From: Synergistaceae bacterium
GTDB lineage: Bacteria > Synergistota > Synergistia > Synergistales > Aminobacteriaceae
DNA length: 64,000 nt
Reading direction: 5' to 3'
NCBI GenBank assembly: GCA_017443985.1
Contig: JAFSXR010000037.1
Span: forward strand, 25,552 to 89,551
Position numbers and translations under genes: made by a program. Below are positions 15,732 to 24,346 of this stretch, in pieces. Each line of letters opens with the position of its first letter. Position 1 is the first letter of the stretch. Under the pieces are notes generated by a model. The model saw only the letters and a list, made by a program, of their open reading frames with translations, was not told the DNA's origin and made no database searches.

Positions 15732-17054
15732 TCTTTTCATTATCAGCGAACAATAAAAACCATCAAGCCACGCATTACACGGCATGATATAAAATCCGTA
15801 GGGCTTGCCTTTTTTGAAAGCCGGGCCCTTGAAATTAATCATGCTTGAAATTTCCGCACATTCCGGGTGAGCCGTGAGAACTTCCGCGACGACGTTCTCA
15901 TTTTCCTGTCTCAATAAACTGCACGTAATATATAAAATATTTCCGCCGGGCGCGCATAAATTTACAGCGCGTTCGAGTAATTTTTTCTGAGTCGCGACGG
16001 TCGCGTCAAATTTTTTCCAATCGAGCCGCCATTTTGATTCCGGTTTTCTGTTCCATGTTCCTGAGCCCGTACAGGGCGCGTCAAGCATTATGAAATTCGG
16101 CGTGTCGTTCGGTTCTATCACGAGGGCATCGCCGATTTTTAATACTGCACGGTCTTTTACTTTTAGTCTCTCAAGTTCTTTCTCTGCACTCGCTGAACGT
16201 TTCTCGGATAGTTCCCAACATTCAAGCCTTGCGCCTTGACATTCCTGCAAAATCTGCCCGGCCTTGACTCCGCGCCCGGAGCACATGTCTAAAATTAATC
16301 CCCTGCCCGAATAAAATTTTCTTACGAGCGATGCCGCTATTATTGAGCTTTCAGACTGAACGCTGCACGAGCCCTCACTGAAGCCGGGAACATTAACGGG
16401 CAAAACGCTTTCATTAAGCCTCAAAGCCTGCGACATGTCCGACTTAAAAGCGCGGATATTATTTTCTTCTAAGAGTTTCAATAATTTTTCGGGCTCTTCC
16501 GTTCTCAATGACGAGTACGAAGGCAGCGTGAGCATCTCGAAAATTTCGTTGAGTTCCGCTCTGTTCCACGACCTGACCCACGCTGAAATAAAAAATAACG
16601 GCACCCCTGCAATTAAAGCTCTGTCGTCAAGCGTGGGGGATCTTTTCATAGCGTCGATCATTTCGTGCCCGCCCTCTTTAATTTTCCGCAAGACTGCGTT
16701 GACGAGCGAAATATATTTTTGATTTTCTTTGCTTCTCTTCAAAGTTTCGACAATACCGTTAATCAAAACCCCTTCGGAAAATCTGCGGAGCTCCATTAAT
16801 CCCCCTGCGCCCATAGTTATAGCCGTATAGACCTGCTCCGGAAGTTTCTCTTTTGAGTGAAGGAAAGAGCCTGCGATTTTTTCCCAAAGTTCGCGCCGTC
16901 TCATGACGATATAAATTAACGACGAGGCCAGCGAAATATCAGGGCCTTTCATTTTTTCACGGTCAGCAAGTTTTCTCAGAGCCTCCGACGCAAACGCCCC
17001 TTTGCTTTTATTATCATTGCCAAGAACTTTCAGAGCTGCTTCTATTCCGCGCAA
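15729..17054 (-). CDS. rsmB: 16S rRNA (cytosine-C5) methyltransferase RsmB
   Basis: 441 aa. The N-terminal NusB-like RNA-binding domain (about 1-140) is followed by a Rossmann methyltransferase domain with the SAM motif LDMCSGRGVKAGQ. The two cysteines of m5C chemistry are in motif IV DAPCTGSGTW (near 328) and motif VI YITCSLL (near 378). The start is TTG at 17054, directly abutting the TAA of the metallopeptidase gene, with GGAGGCG upstream inside that gene. It methylates 16S rRNA C967 (E. coli numbering). Confidence 0.93.
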   Translation of the reverse strand: MRGIEAALKVLGNDNKSKGAFASEALRKLADREKMKGPDISLASSLIYIVMRRRELWEKIAGSFLHSKEKLPEQVYTAITMGAGGLMELRRFSEGVLINGIVETLKRSKENQKYISLVNAVLRKIKEGGHEMIDAMKRSPTLDDRALIAGVPLFFISAWVRSWNRAELNEIFEMLTLPSYSSLRTEEPEKLLKLLEENNIRAFKSDMSQALRLNESVLPVNVPGFSEGSCSVQSESSIIAASLVRKFYSGRGLILDMCSGRGVKAGQILQECQGARLECWELSEKRSASAEKELERLKVKDRAVLKIGDALVIEPNDTPNFIMLDAPCTGSGTWNRKPESKWRLDWKKFDATVATQKKLLERAVNLCAPGGNILYITCSLLRQENENVVAEVLTAHPECAEISSMINFKGPAFKKGKPYGFYIMPCNAWLDGFYCSLIMKR

Positions 17055-17753
17055 TTAATCACGCCTCCGCGAATTTGCTATTAAAATCATTCTCACTAAA
17101 GTTAATGCAGAAGTCAGAGCCGCAGCGATATATGTCCATGCCGCCGCCGTGAGAACTTTTTTTGCGCCTTTTAATTCATCGGGCGAGAGCGTGTGAGTCT
17201 GTTCAAGGAGTGTCAGAGCCCTTGAGCTTGCGTTTATCTCAACGGGAAGCGTTACAAGATGAAAGACTAAAGCCGCCGTGAACAGCATAATGCCGACAGT
17301 AACGAGAGTCGAATTAGACATCACGAGGCCAAGAAAAAATAACGGCGTTGAGGCAGTCGTTGCTATATTTACGACAGGCACGATAGAATTTCTTAATATC
17401 AGCGGCGAATACATCTCCGCGTGCTGAATTGCGTGGCCTGCTTCGTGAGCTGCAACACCGATTGAGGCAATGCTCCTGCTTCCGTAAACATCATCAGAAA
17501 GATTTAGAGTTTTCTTTGTGGGGTCATAATGATCCGTGAGAGAACCTGCAACGCGATTTATGGGCATATTGCCAAGCCCGTAGAGAGTCAATAAATTTTT
17601 TGCGACGCTGTCCGCCGTAACGTTCCCCCTTGCCTGTATCATGCTGTATTTAGAGAAAGTGCTCTTCACACTCGACTGCGCCCACATTGATAATAACAAC
17701 GCCGGGATTACTATAATAATCGTCGGGTCAAGTCCGTAACCATAGCCTAACAT
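17055..17753 (-). CDS. Membrane zinc metallopeptidase (YugP / Zn_peptidase_2 family)
   Basis: A 232-aa integral membrane peptidase with HEAGHAIQH (HExxH) near residues 104-112 and hydrophobic segments at about 8-24, 125-165 and 200-222. This family commonly sits between fmt and rsmB-type genes, as here. Substrates are unknown; membrane protein turnover is likely. It is the first gene of a six-gene operon (metallopeptidase-rsmB-ank-PASTA-rpe-rodZ), with an extended -10 upstream. Confidence 0.88.
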   Translation of the reverse strand: MLGYGYGLDPTIIIVIPALLLSMWAQSSVKSTFSKYSMIQARGNVTADSVAKNLLTLYGLGNMPINRVAGSLTDHYDPTKKTLNLSDDVYGSRSIASIGVAAHEAGHAIQHAEMYSPLILRNSIVPVVNIATTASTPLFFLGLVMSNSTLVTVGIMLFTAALVFHLVTLPVEINASSRALTLLEQTHTLSPDELKGAKKVLTAAAWTYIAAALTSALTLVRMILIANSRRRD

Positions 17754-17784
17754 AAAAAATCCTCCTTAAAAAATTTTTGAAGTA

Positions 17785-17793
17785 ATTATAGCA
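17785..17793 (-). promoter_or_regulatory. Extended -10 promoter of the metallopeptidase-rsmB-rodZ operon
   Basis: TGCTATAAT on the minus strand, about 32 nt upstream of the metallopeptidase ATG; AAGGAGG follows as the Shine-Dalgarno. Confidence 0.65.
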
Positions 17794-17851
17794 AGTTAGG
17801 AGGTAGGAAGTAGGAATGATGATAAAATTTTTAGAAAGGGGCTGAAAATTT

Positions 17852-18604
17852 ATGAACAATATTAAAGAGGCTGCTGTCAATGCAGGAATAAAGAAAGCAA
17901 ATTTTTCCGCGCTCAATCAATTTATTTTAGGAATTTTAGCCGGAGCTTTTATTGCGTTCGGCTCGCAGGCCGCGAACATGATAAGCCACGCTATAAATAA
18001 TCCTGCACTTGCAAAATTTATAGCCGGGTTAATCTTTCCGGCCGGGCTGATACTCGTTGTGCTTGCAGGCGCGGAATTATTCACGGGCAACTGCTTAATG
18101 ATAATGGCTTTGCTTGAGAAAAAAATTACGCTGAAAAAATTATTGCGATCGTGGATTATCGTTTACATTGGAAATTTGATCGGCGGAATTTTTATAGCGT
18201 TTTTAATTTCTAAGTCGGGGCAATTAAATAATGAGCTTCTCAAAGAATTTACGATTAGGGTTGCAAAAAATAAAATTTCGCTTTCATTCTGCAACGCTTT
18301 TATTTTGGGCCTGCTCTGTAATTGGCTGGTGTGTCTTGCGGTCTGGCTGACGTTCGGAGCATCGGACACGGCCGGAAAAATTCTTGCGATATTTTTTCCG
18401 ATATGGCTTTTCGTGGCTTCGGGCTTTGAACACAGCGTCGCGAACATGTATTACATTCCTGCCGGGATATTTGCTGGCGGCGAGGGGCTTGCGTGGGGCG
18501 CAATGTTCACAAAAAATCTTCTGCCCGTAACTTTAGGCAACATTGCCGGCGGAGCGGTCTTTGTCGGATTTATTTATTGGCTCGTCAATAAAAAACACTT
18601 GTGA
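17852..18604 (+). CDS. Formate/nitrite transporter family channel
   Basis: A 250-aa FNT channel with six membrane helices. Hallmarks include GAELFTGNCLM (helix 3), LCNWLVCLAVW (the broken helix 5 region) and FEHSVANMYYIP, which carries the central pore histidine. These channels move formate, nitrite or hydrosulfide; formate export fits a fermenter but the sequence does not decide it. GAAAGGGG is upstream. The stop codon overlaps the start of repeat element copy B. Confidence 0.9.
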   Translation: MNNIKEAAVNAGIKKANFSALNQFILGILAGAFIAFGSQAANMISHAINNPALAKFIAGLIFPAGLILVVLAGAELFTGNCLMIMALLEKKITLKKLLRSWIIVYIGNLIGGIFIAFLISKSGQLNNELLKEFTIRVAKNKISLSFCNAFILGLLCNWLVCLAVWLTFGASDTAGKILAIFFPIWLFVASGFEHSVANMYYIPAGIFAGGEGLAWGAMFTKNLLPVTLGNIAGGAVFVGFIYWLVNKKHL

Positions 18605-18755
18605 TATAATAATCAAGACAGTTCCTCGAAATGAAGGGGAACTGTTTTTTTGGGCACTACAATGGGGACTACAAGAACTTCAAAATTTTTTAGCTTTCAT
18701 AAATTTTCACGAGGCAATTAAAAAAAATAGAGTCAAAAATTTTTTCGAGCCTCGT
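18600..18755 (+). repeat. Intergenic hairpin element, copy B
   Basis: TGTGATATAAT (18600-18610), hairpin ACAGTTCC...GGAACTGT (18618-18645), seven Ts, GGGCACTACAATGGGGACTA, CAAGAACTTC, an AAAATTTTTT tract, then an outer stem ACGAGGC (18709-18715) with GCCTCGT (18749-18755) around an AAAAAAATAGAGTC core. The first hairpin would also terminate the FNT transcript. Confidence 0.7.
18618..18651 (+). terminator. Rho-independent terminator after the FNT gene
   Basis: Eight-bp stem ACAGTTCC/GGAACTGT followed by T7. Confidence 0.85.
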
Positions 18756-21628
18756 TAGAAATTTTGAAAATATTTTTTTTCAAGTTCGCCGCTTCGGCAT
18801 ATGCTTTTTATTTTACAGAACTGACACAAATCTGAATCATATTCCGGCGAAAATTTTTTGGCGTTCAAAACTTCTGCCGCGCAGGCCATTGCGTATTCGC
18901 CCTCGTCAATTCGTTCAGCGATCGAGAACTTAAATTTTTTTGATTTATATTCCTTGAAAAATTCTGCAAGGTCGCCGACAAAACTCCCGGAAATTTTCCC
19001 GTCCTCAAGGCCAAGAATATAAACTCCGCCGAGTGTAATTTCATGACTTCTTGCGAACAGAGCCGCATAAACTGAAAGCTGAAGGCCGTATGAAAATTTT
19101 TCGCGTTTTTCAAAATTCCATGAATAGTTTTCGATTTTCGTCATGGCCTCTTCGGAATTTGAGCCCGTGCCCTCTTTATAGTCCGCAATCATTGCAATTT
19201 TTCCGCCGTCGGGAGCGTTGAATATTTCTATCCTGTCGCACTGGCCGAGAAAAGTAACGCCGCTAAATTCAGTTCTTAAATATGCCTCCTCTTCGAGCAA
19301 AATTTTTTCATGAGAGTAGCCTGCCGCGTAAAGTTTTTTCAAAATTTCCGACTGAATGCTGCTCAAGCGTCTGACGCGGTATTCAAGCCCCTCTAATTTT
19401 CTTTTGAGCCGGAAATCCCTGACGAGCCGCGAAAAATTTTTATACTCCTCGTCTAAATTTTCTGATTGAGTTAATATCTTCCATTCGTCCTCAGAAATTT
19501 TAGAGAAGTCCTGCGCCGTGTCGGCTCTGTAACGCCGCCAGACCCTCTCCCAAAATTTATGAAGCATTAAGCCCCATTCAATCTGCGAAACTATTTCCGT
19601 GTCCTGCGCGTATAAATTTGCTCCTTTTTCCTGCCACCATAAGAAAGAACAGCTTAATAATTTATGAACGTCGCTCGCGCCGACAGCGTTAAACTTTTTT
19701 GAAATTACAGGAGGCTCTCTGAAAATTTTTTCTTCTGCGTCAATTTCCGGGAAGATTAAGCCGTCTGAATTAAGCAAAATTTTTATTCCCTCCGATTGAT
19801 TTTTTTTATATTTCCATTCGGGCATGTCGGCCAAAAATTTTTGCATAAATGGAGATTCTGAAAGCGGCCTGCCTTCCTCGTCGAGCTCTGGATTTGAAAT
19901 AATCGTAACTTTTTCGCCGATCTGAATTAAACGCCGGAATAATGCCTCGTGCTGTGCGGCCTTGTCAAAAGTTGTCGGGAGGTATGCTTTTTTCGCGGCT
20001 AATTTTTCACGCTCTGCATTTCCGAGAAGCGGCGAGGAGTTCACGTTGCCCGACCAGGTTTTTTGAGTTACCCCCGTCATTATCCAGACAGGAAAGGACG
20101 CGAGAACCGGCGGAGTGTTCGTGAAAATTCTGACGGCGTTTGAGATCTGCACGGGGGCGCGTGTGTCGGTGTTCGCGCACCAGCGTTCGAGGAAGTCCCA
20201 AGCCTCGTCATTTTTTAATTTATCGTTCTGAACGGCTCCCAAGTCCGGCAACAATTCATTTAACGCTAAAACTTTTCCGGCAACAGTCTCAATCGCGCTC
20301 GCGGTATTCCTTAAAATTTCGTCAAGCTCAGGGGTGTTTGCAATTTCGAGAGTGTCGAAACGTTCGAGCCATAAATTTTCAGCCGTCAAAAAATCATAAA
20401 ACGCCTGCATAATTCTTTCGGGCCTGTTTAATTTTGTCATAGCATCCTTGAATTTTTTTATAGCCTGTATAGAAATTAGAGCGGTCTGAAAAATATTTTC
20501 ATCTTCTTCACTCTTAACTCTCAAAAATTCTTCCCATCTGTCCAGACCTGCCGGGCCTGCTCTGTAAACTTTCATGACGGGGAATTTGCTCCCGGCGAAG
20601 CACGGCTGGGTTAATAACATTGCTGTCTCATAAGTCGGAAAATTCCTCGACGTTAAGTGGCGAATCGAGCTCAAAATTTTTCCCGGCAGCGTCAGATTTA
20701 TTTTTATGCCGCTGACAAAATCATATGGCACTCCGTAACGTTCAAAGGCTTCTGCAAAATAATCCTCGCGCCCGTTAGAAATCATAATGCCGATGTCGTC
20801 AAATTTTTCTTTGTCATAAAGAACAAGGCTGCGCGCAATGGCTTCGGCCTCAAGTCCGGGCTCGGCGACGGGAATTTTTACAATCCTGCCGCTTGATTTT
20901 TTCAGGCTCGAACTTTTACCGCGAAGCTGTAAATCAGCGTCATAAAATTTTTTCAGATTCGTTTCGGGTTTCAAAATAATTACTTCCGCGCACCTGTCCC
21001 TAAGAGCGTAAAGCAATTCCAACTGCGCGTGAGTGAACGACAAAAAGCCGACAAAGATTATAAAAAATTCTTTGCCCCATTCCTGATTTTTTATGAGCTC
21101 TTCGAGAGCCGCCGTGTAGACTTCCGCGCTGTCGAGCAGATTATATTCATCAAGATATTTTATGTAGCGTGCATAGACTTCGGGCAAAAGAAACTCCGAC
21201 GGATTATCGCTTTCAGGATTGAAATCAAGCTGTCCTGGTTTTACTGCCTCGTTGAGAAGTTCCCTAATGTCTCTTGAAATTATGCTTAAAAACCCCGGAC
21301 GCATTAGGCCGGGAAGATTCTTTATCTTGTCGGGATATTCCGACAGGACTTCTTTCAAAATTGAATCTAAGATTAATAAATGATCGGGCGGCGATAAAAT
21401 TCTTTTGCGCGTGATAGAGCTGTCCGACTCGCAGATATTTTTATAAATTTCGTCCCATGTCCATAAATCTTTTTCATCAGTTTTTTTTGACGAGAACCAA
21501 AATTTATCGGCCCTCGAAGGAACAACGAAATGAAAAAATTTTTCAGCGTCCGGGAAATTTTTTTTAATCGTGTCGATAATTTCCGGAACTTCGCTGACGT
21601 AATTATATGCGTGTATATTTATTCCCAT
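18755..21628 (-). CDS. AddB-like PD-(D/E)XK nuclease with iron-sulfur cluster
   Basis: 957 aa, related to the AddB/RecB-family nuclease of double-strand-break repair. The C-terminal nuclease domain has H (LHKFWERV), D (GQCDRIEI) and DxK (IADYKEG). The four cysteines of the AddB 4Fe-4S cluster are visible: CSFLWW and CQFCKIKSIC, the last three with exact C-x2-C-x5-C spacing. The N-terminal region resembles a UvrD-like fold but shows no Walker A lysine motif, and the protein is about 200 residues shorter than B. subtilis AddB. No addA is in the window. Confidence 0.8.
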   Translation of the reverse strand: MGINIHAYNYVSEVPEIIDTIKKNFPDAEKFFHFVVPSRADKFWFSSKKTDEKDLWTWDEIYKNICESDSSITRKRILSPPDHLLILDSILKEVLSEYPDKIKNLPGLMRPGFLSIISRDIRELLNEAVKPGQLDFNPESDNPSEFLLPEVYARYIKYLDEYNLLDSAEVYTAALEELIKNQEWGKEFFIIFVGFLSFTHAQLELLYALRDRCAEVIILKPETNLKKFYDADLQLRGKSSSLKKSSGRIVKIPVAEPGLEAEAIARSLVLYDKEKFDDIGIMISNGREDYFAEAFERYGVPYDFVSGIKINLTLPGKILSSIRHLTSRNFPTYETAMLLTQPCFAGSKFPVMKVYRAGPAGLDRWEEFLRVKSEEDENIFQTALISIQAIKKFKDAMTKLNRPERIMQAFYDFLTAENLWLERFDTLEIANTPELDEILRNTASAIETVAGKVLALNELLPDLGAVQNDKLKNDEAWDFLERWCANTDTRAPVQISNAVRIFTNTPPVLASFPVWIMTGVTQKTWSGNVNSSPLLGNAEREKLAAKKAYLPTTFDKAAQHEALFRRLIQIGEKVTIISNPELDEEGRPLSESPFMQKFLADMPEWKYKKNQSEGIKILLNSDGLIFPEIDAEEKIFREPPVISKKFNAVGASDVHKLLSCSFLWWQEKGANLYAQDTEIVSQIEWGLMLHKFWERVWRRYRADTAQDFSKISEDEWKILTQSENLDEEYKNFSRLVRDFRLKRKLEGLEYRVRRLSSIQSEILKKLYAAGYSHEKILLEEEAYLRTEFSGVTFLGQCDRIEIFNAPDGGKIAMIADYKEGTGSNSEEAMTKIENYSWNFEKREKFSYGLQLSVYAALFARSHEITLGGVYILGLEDGKISGSFVGDLAEFFKEYKSKKFKFSIAERIDEGEYAMACAAEVLNAKKFSPEYDSDLCQFCKIKSICRSGELEKKYFQNF

Positions 21629-21678
21629 GATGAGAAAAAACTCCTAAGTGAAAAATTTAGATAATTATAAAATAAAAA

Positions 21679-21702
21679 CCGCCGCTCAAAAAAGCGACGG
21701 CT
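21679..21702 (-). terminator. Terminator of the substrate-binding protein gene
   Basis: Minus strand: GCCGTCGCT-tttttt-AGCGGCGG followed by TTTTTATTTTAT. Confidence 0.85.
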
Positions 21703-21741
21703 TCGTAAAATTTAATGGCTTGGGTAAGATTTTTTTATTTA

Positions 21742-22545
21742 TTATTTTTCAGCTTTATAATCCTTCGTGAGGACTACGGCAACCTGTTTCGCGTCCTCGT
21801 AAGGTTCTGAAAAGTCCGTGAACATTTTTCTTTCTTCGTTTACTGTGATTCCTGCGCAGATCATGTCAACCTTGCCGCTGTTCACAGCCATGAATAACGA
21901 GTCGAACGGGTAAGCAATTATTTCAAGTTCCATATCGAGTTTTCCGGCGATTAACGCGCACATCTCGATGTCAATTCCCGTGTAGCCGTCCCCGACTTTA
22001 ATATCATACGGAGGGAAGCCCGACTCTGTTCCGAGATATAACTTTCCGCCCTTCGCGCCCTTATGAAGGTCAATATCTTCAGGCTTGGCCGCAGTGGGGT
22101 CTTCTTTATATTTCAGCATGATCGCTTCGAGTGATCCGTCGGCTTTAATTTCAGCGAGAGCCTTGTTGACTTTATCTAAAAGTTCTTTGTTGCCCTGCTT
22201 AAAGCCTATTGCGTACTGCTCAACCGTGAGGGGCTTCGGCAAAATTTTCAAGACTTCGGGATCATTTTTCACGAACTGGATCGCCGGTGCCTCGTCCATT
22301 ATTGCGCCCTGAATCTTTCCGACCTTGAGAGCCTGTATAACGTCCGTAGCTTTTTCGTAAGTTGTGAGCTGCTCCTTCGCTTTTTCCTTGAGCATATTTT
22401 TCGCGAGACCTTCCGCGATTGTTCCTCTCTGTGTTCCGATTTTGTAATTAATAAAATCTTCCGGCTCGGAGATGTTCAAACCCTCAGCAAAGCAAGCGCA
22501 CGCGCTTAACGCTAAAATAATTACTGCTGCAAAAATTTTTTTCAT
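21742..22545 (-). CDS. Amino-acid-type substrate-binding lipoprotein with circularly permuted lobes
   Basis: A 267-aa SBP_bac_3-type binding protein whose segments are in swapped order. Residues 1-20 are a signal with lipobox LSAC (C16). Residues 28-146 match what is normally the second half (YKIGTQRGTIAEGL ... ATDVIQALKVGKIQGAIMDE ... LAEIKADGSLEAIMLKY). After a linker (147-167), residues 168-258 match the normal N-terminus (LYLGTESGFPPYDI ... GYTGIDIEMCALIAGKL ... VDMICAGITVNEERK ... DFSEPYEDAKQ). Such proteins feed polar amino acid ABC importers; no permease or ATPase gene is adjacent. All core motifs look intact, so it is probably folded and functional. Confidence 0.85.
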   Translation of the reverse strand: MKKIFAAVIILALSACACFAEGLNISEPEDFINYKIGTQRGTIAEGLAKNMLKEKAKEQLTTYEKATDVIQALKVGKIQGAIMDEAPAIQFVKNDPEVLKILPKPLTVEQYAIGFKQGNKELLDKVNKALAEIKADGSLEAIMLKYKEDPTAAKPEDIDLHKGAKGGKLYLGTESGFPPYDIKVGDGYTGIDIEMCALIAGKLDMELEIIAYPFDSLFMAVNSGKVDMICAGITVNEERKMFTDFSEPYEDAKQVAVVLTKDYKAEK

Positions 22546-22689
22546 AATTTATTTTCCTCCTGTTGCGATTTTTTTTCGAGTTCAAATTTTTTTGCTTCAA
22601 TGATGAAAAATTATACACGACTTTTTTATTTTGTAAATATATTTTTATAAAATAATTTTATATTAAACTTTAATTTAATTTTTAGAGCG

Positions 22690-22695
22690 TATAAT
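22690..22695 (+). promoter_or_regulatory. -10 box directly in front of the phosphopantetheinyl transferase ATG
   Basis: TATAAT ends only 6 nt before the ATG at 22702, placing the expected transcription start at the start codon. The 22546-22689 stretch upstream is very A/T-rich and otherwise featureless. Confidence 0.55.
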
Positions 22696-22701
22696 TTTTT
22701 T

Positions 22702-23385
22702 ATGAGCATAGAACTTTATTTATTAAATATCCGTGAAAAACTTGAGAGCCCTATTGATGAATATCTCGAATATTTTTCAGCCGAGCGCGTAAAAAAAATT
22801 TTGAGCTACAAATTTAATCCCGACAGAAACAGGACGCTATGGGCGGAACTTTTAGCGAGAAAATTAATTTCGGAACGGACGGGAAAAAATTTCAAAGAGA
22901 TAAAAATTTTCAGAAATTCTGACGGCCGGCCTTACTGTGAAAAAAATAACGGCAGTGAAATTTTTTTCAGCTTGTCTCACAGCGGAGCTTGGGCCGCGTG
23001 CAGCATAGGGGACAGCGAAAACGGAGTTGATGTCGAAAATTTTGACAGAAAGATTGATATAAACATTGCGAAAAGATTTTTTCTTCCGAATGAATACGAG
23101 GTGATAAAAAATTTTTCTCTCAGCTATGACGAACAAAAGAAAAAATTTTTTCAGTACTGGACGCTAAAAGAAAGCTGCCTGAAGTGCTTAAACCTCAAAG
23201 AATGGACGGGCGTTGACTGCGAGAAATTATTGAGAGGGGACGGAGAATTTCAAGGGAAAAATTTTTTTCTCGATGACGGCGCGGTCGTCGGAGTATGCGC
23301 GAAAAAAAATGAACTGCCGGAAAAAATTTTTATAAAAAAGTCTCCTCCTGACTTATTAAAATTTTTATCAGAAGGAGACTTTTGA
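22702..23385 (+). CDS. 4'-phosphopantetheinyl transferase (Sfp family)
   Basis: 227 aa. It transfers phosphopantetheine from CoA to a carrier-protein serine. The Sfp-type motifs are complete: GRPYC, FSLSHSGAWAAC (P2), NGVDVE with the magnesium-binding acids, and FQYWTLKESCLK (WxxKE, P3). Length fits the Sfp/Gsp class rather than AcpS. No carrier protein or synthase gene is adjacent, so the target is unknown. There is no Shine-Dalgarno and the -10 is 6 nt from the ATG, suggesting a leaderless mRNA. Confidence 0.9.
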   Translation: MSIELYLLNIREKLESPIDEYLEYFSAERVKKILSYKFNPDRNRTLWAELLARKLISERTGKNFKEIKIFRNSDGRPYCEKNNGSEIFFSLSHSGAWAACSIGDSENGVDVENFDRKIDINIAKRFFLPNEYEVIKNFSLSYDEQKKKFFQYWTLKESCLKCLNLKEWTGVDCEKLLRGDGEFQGKNFFLDDGAVVGVCAKKNELPEKIFIKKSPPDLLKFLSEGDF

Positions 23386-23418
23386 GAAAGGAGTGGTTCT
23401 TAATGATGTTAGCTAAAT

Positions 23419-24282
23419 TTAACGTCTTGTCTTGAAAAATTCGTCAATGCTGTCAATAATGTCTTTGGGCAGCATTGTTTTCAGCAAGTACTTTTCCGGC
23501 TTAAATCTCAAAACTTCCATGATGCTCCGTTTGTCGCCCTTAGCCGTCAAAAACATTACGGGAATATTCGCGGTGTTAGGGTCGGAGCGAATCATTTCGA
23601 GAACTTTCGGGCCGTTCACTATAGGCATTTCAAAATCAAGCAGAATTAAATCCACTTTATTCTTAGCCAAAATAGTTATCGCATTCATGCCGGAGTTCGC
23701 AACGAGGATTTTATAATGTGTCGCTAAAAGATTTTTCATTGAGCGCAGAGCGGTCGCGTCATCATCAACTATTAAAATGCTCTTAAATTCTTTGAGTTTG
23801 TCAACGGCCTCGCCTTCTTTTTGAAGGCGTTTAATTAATTCTGCAAGGTCAACCGGTCTCGTGTAGATCTGCGCGACGTAGTCAGCTTTCTTTCCGATTA
23901 CCGTGTCAATTTCTTCCTGCGTTCCGATAACAAAAAATCTTATGCCTCTGTCCTCGACTAAATCACGGATATAGCCAAGCACGTCAATCATTAAATTATC
24001 TTCGCCCTGAAGATAAAGAATAAAAATTCTGGGAATGTCTTTCTTCTCGCCTTCGGGCGATGCGGCACCCTCTTCGCTTTCTCCGCCTTCCTGACTCAAT
24101 AAGGCCGCGACTTCGGGATCTATTGCTTCTTCATCGCTGCCGTTGTCCTCCTTGAGAAAATTTGATATAGCAGTTACATCGGGCTTGACTGTGAGGACTT
24201 CAAAATCTTGAGCCTTTAAGTGATTGATTATGCCTTCGGATATAAAGCTGACTTTTTCAGTTATAAATAATACTTTACTCAA
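23419..24282 (-). CDS. Response regulator with degenerate plus functional receiver domains
   Basis: 287 aa. The C-terminal receiver domain (about 167-287) is complete: acidic pocket ILIVDDD, phospho-acceptor aspartate near 216 in LILLDFEMP, the threonine in FLTAKG, and the lysine in KYLLK. The N-terminal 150 residues look like a second receiver fold lacking the phosphorylation site, interrupted by a Glu/Gly-rich insert (about 47-80). There is no output domain, so it probably acts by protein contact. It lies 64 nt downstream of the hybrid kinase gene, its likely partner. Confidence 0.85.
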   Translation of the reverse strand: MSKVLFITEKVSFISEGIINHLKAQDFEVLTVKPDVTAISNFLKEDNGSDEEAIDPEVAALLSQEGGESEEGAASPEGEKKDIPRIFILYLQGEDNLMIDVLGYIRDLVEDRGIRFFVIGTQEEIDTVIGKKADYVAQIYTRPVDLAELIKRLQKEGEAVDKLKEFKSILIVDDDATALRSMKNLLATHYKILVANSGMNAITILAKNKVDLILLDFEMPIVNGPKVLEMIRSDPNTANIPVMFLTAKGDKRSIMEVLRFKPEKYLLKTMLPKDIIDSIDEFFKTRR

Positions 24283-24346
24283 TTCTTTTTTTCCTCCCTC
24301 TTTCTTATTTTTAATTCCTAATTCCTACCTAAAATTATAGCAACTG

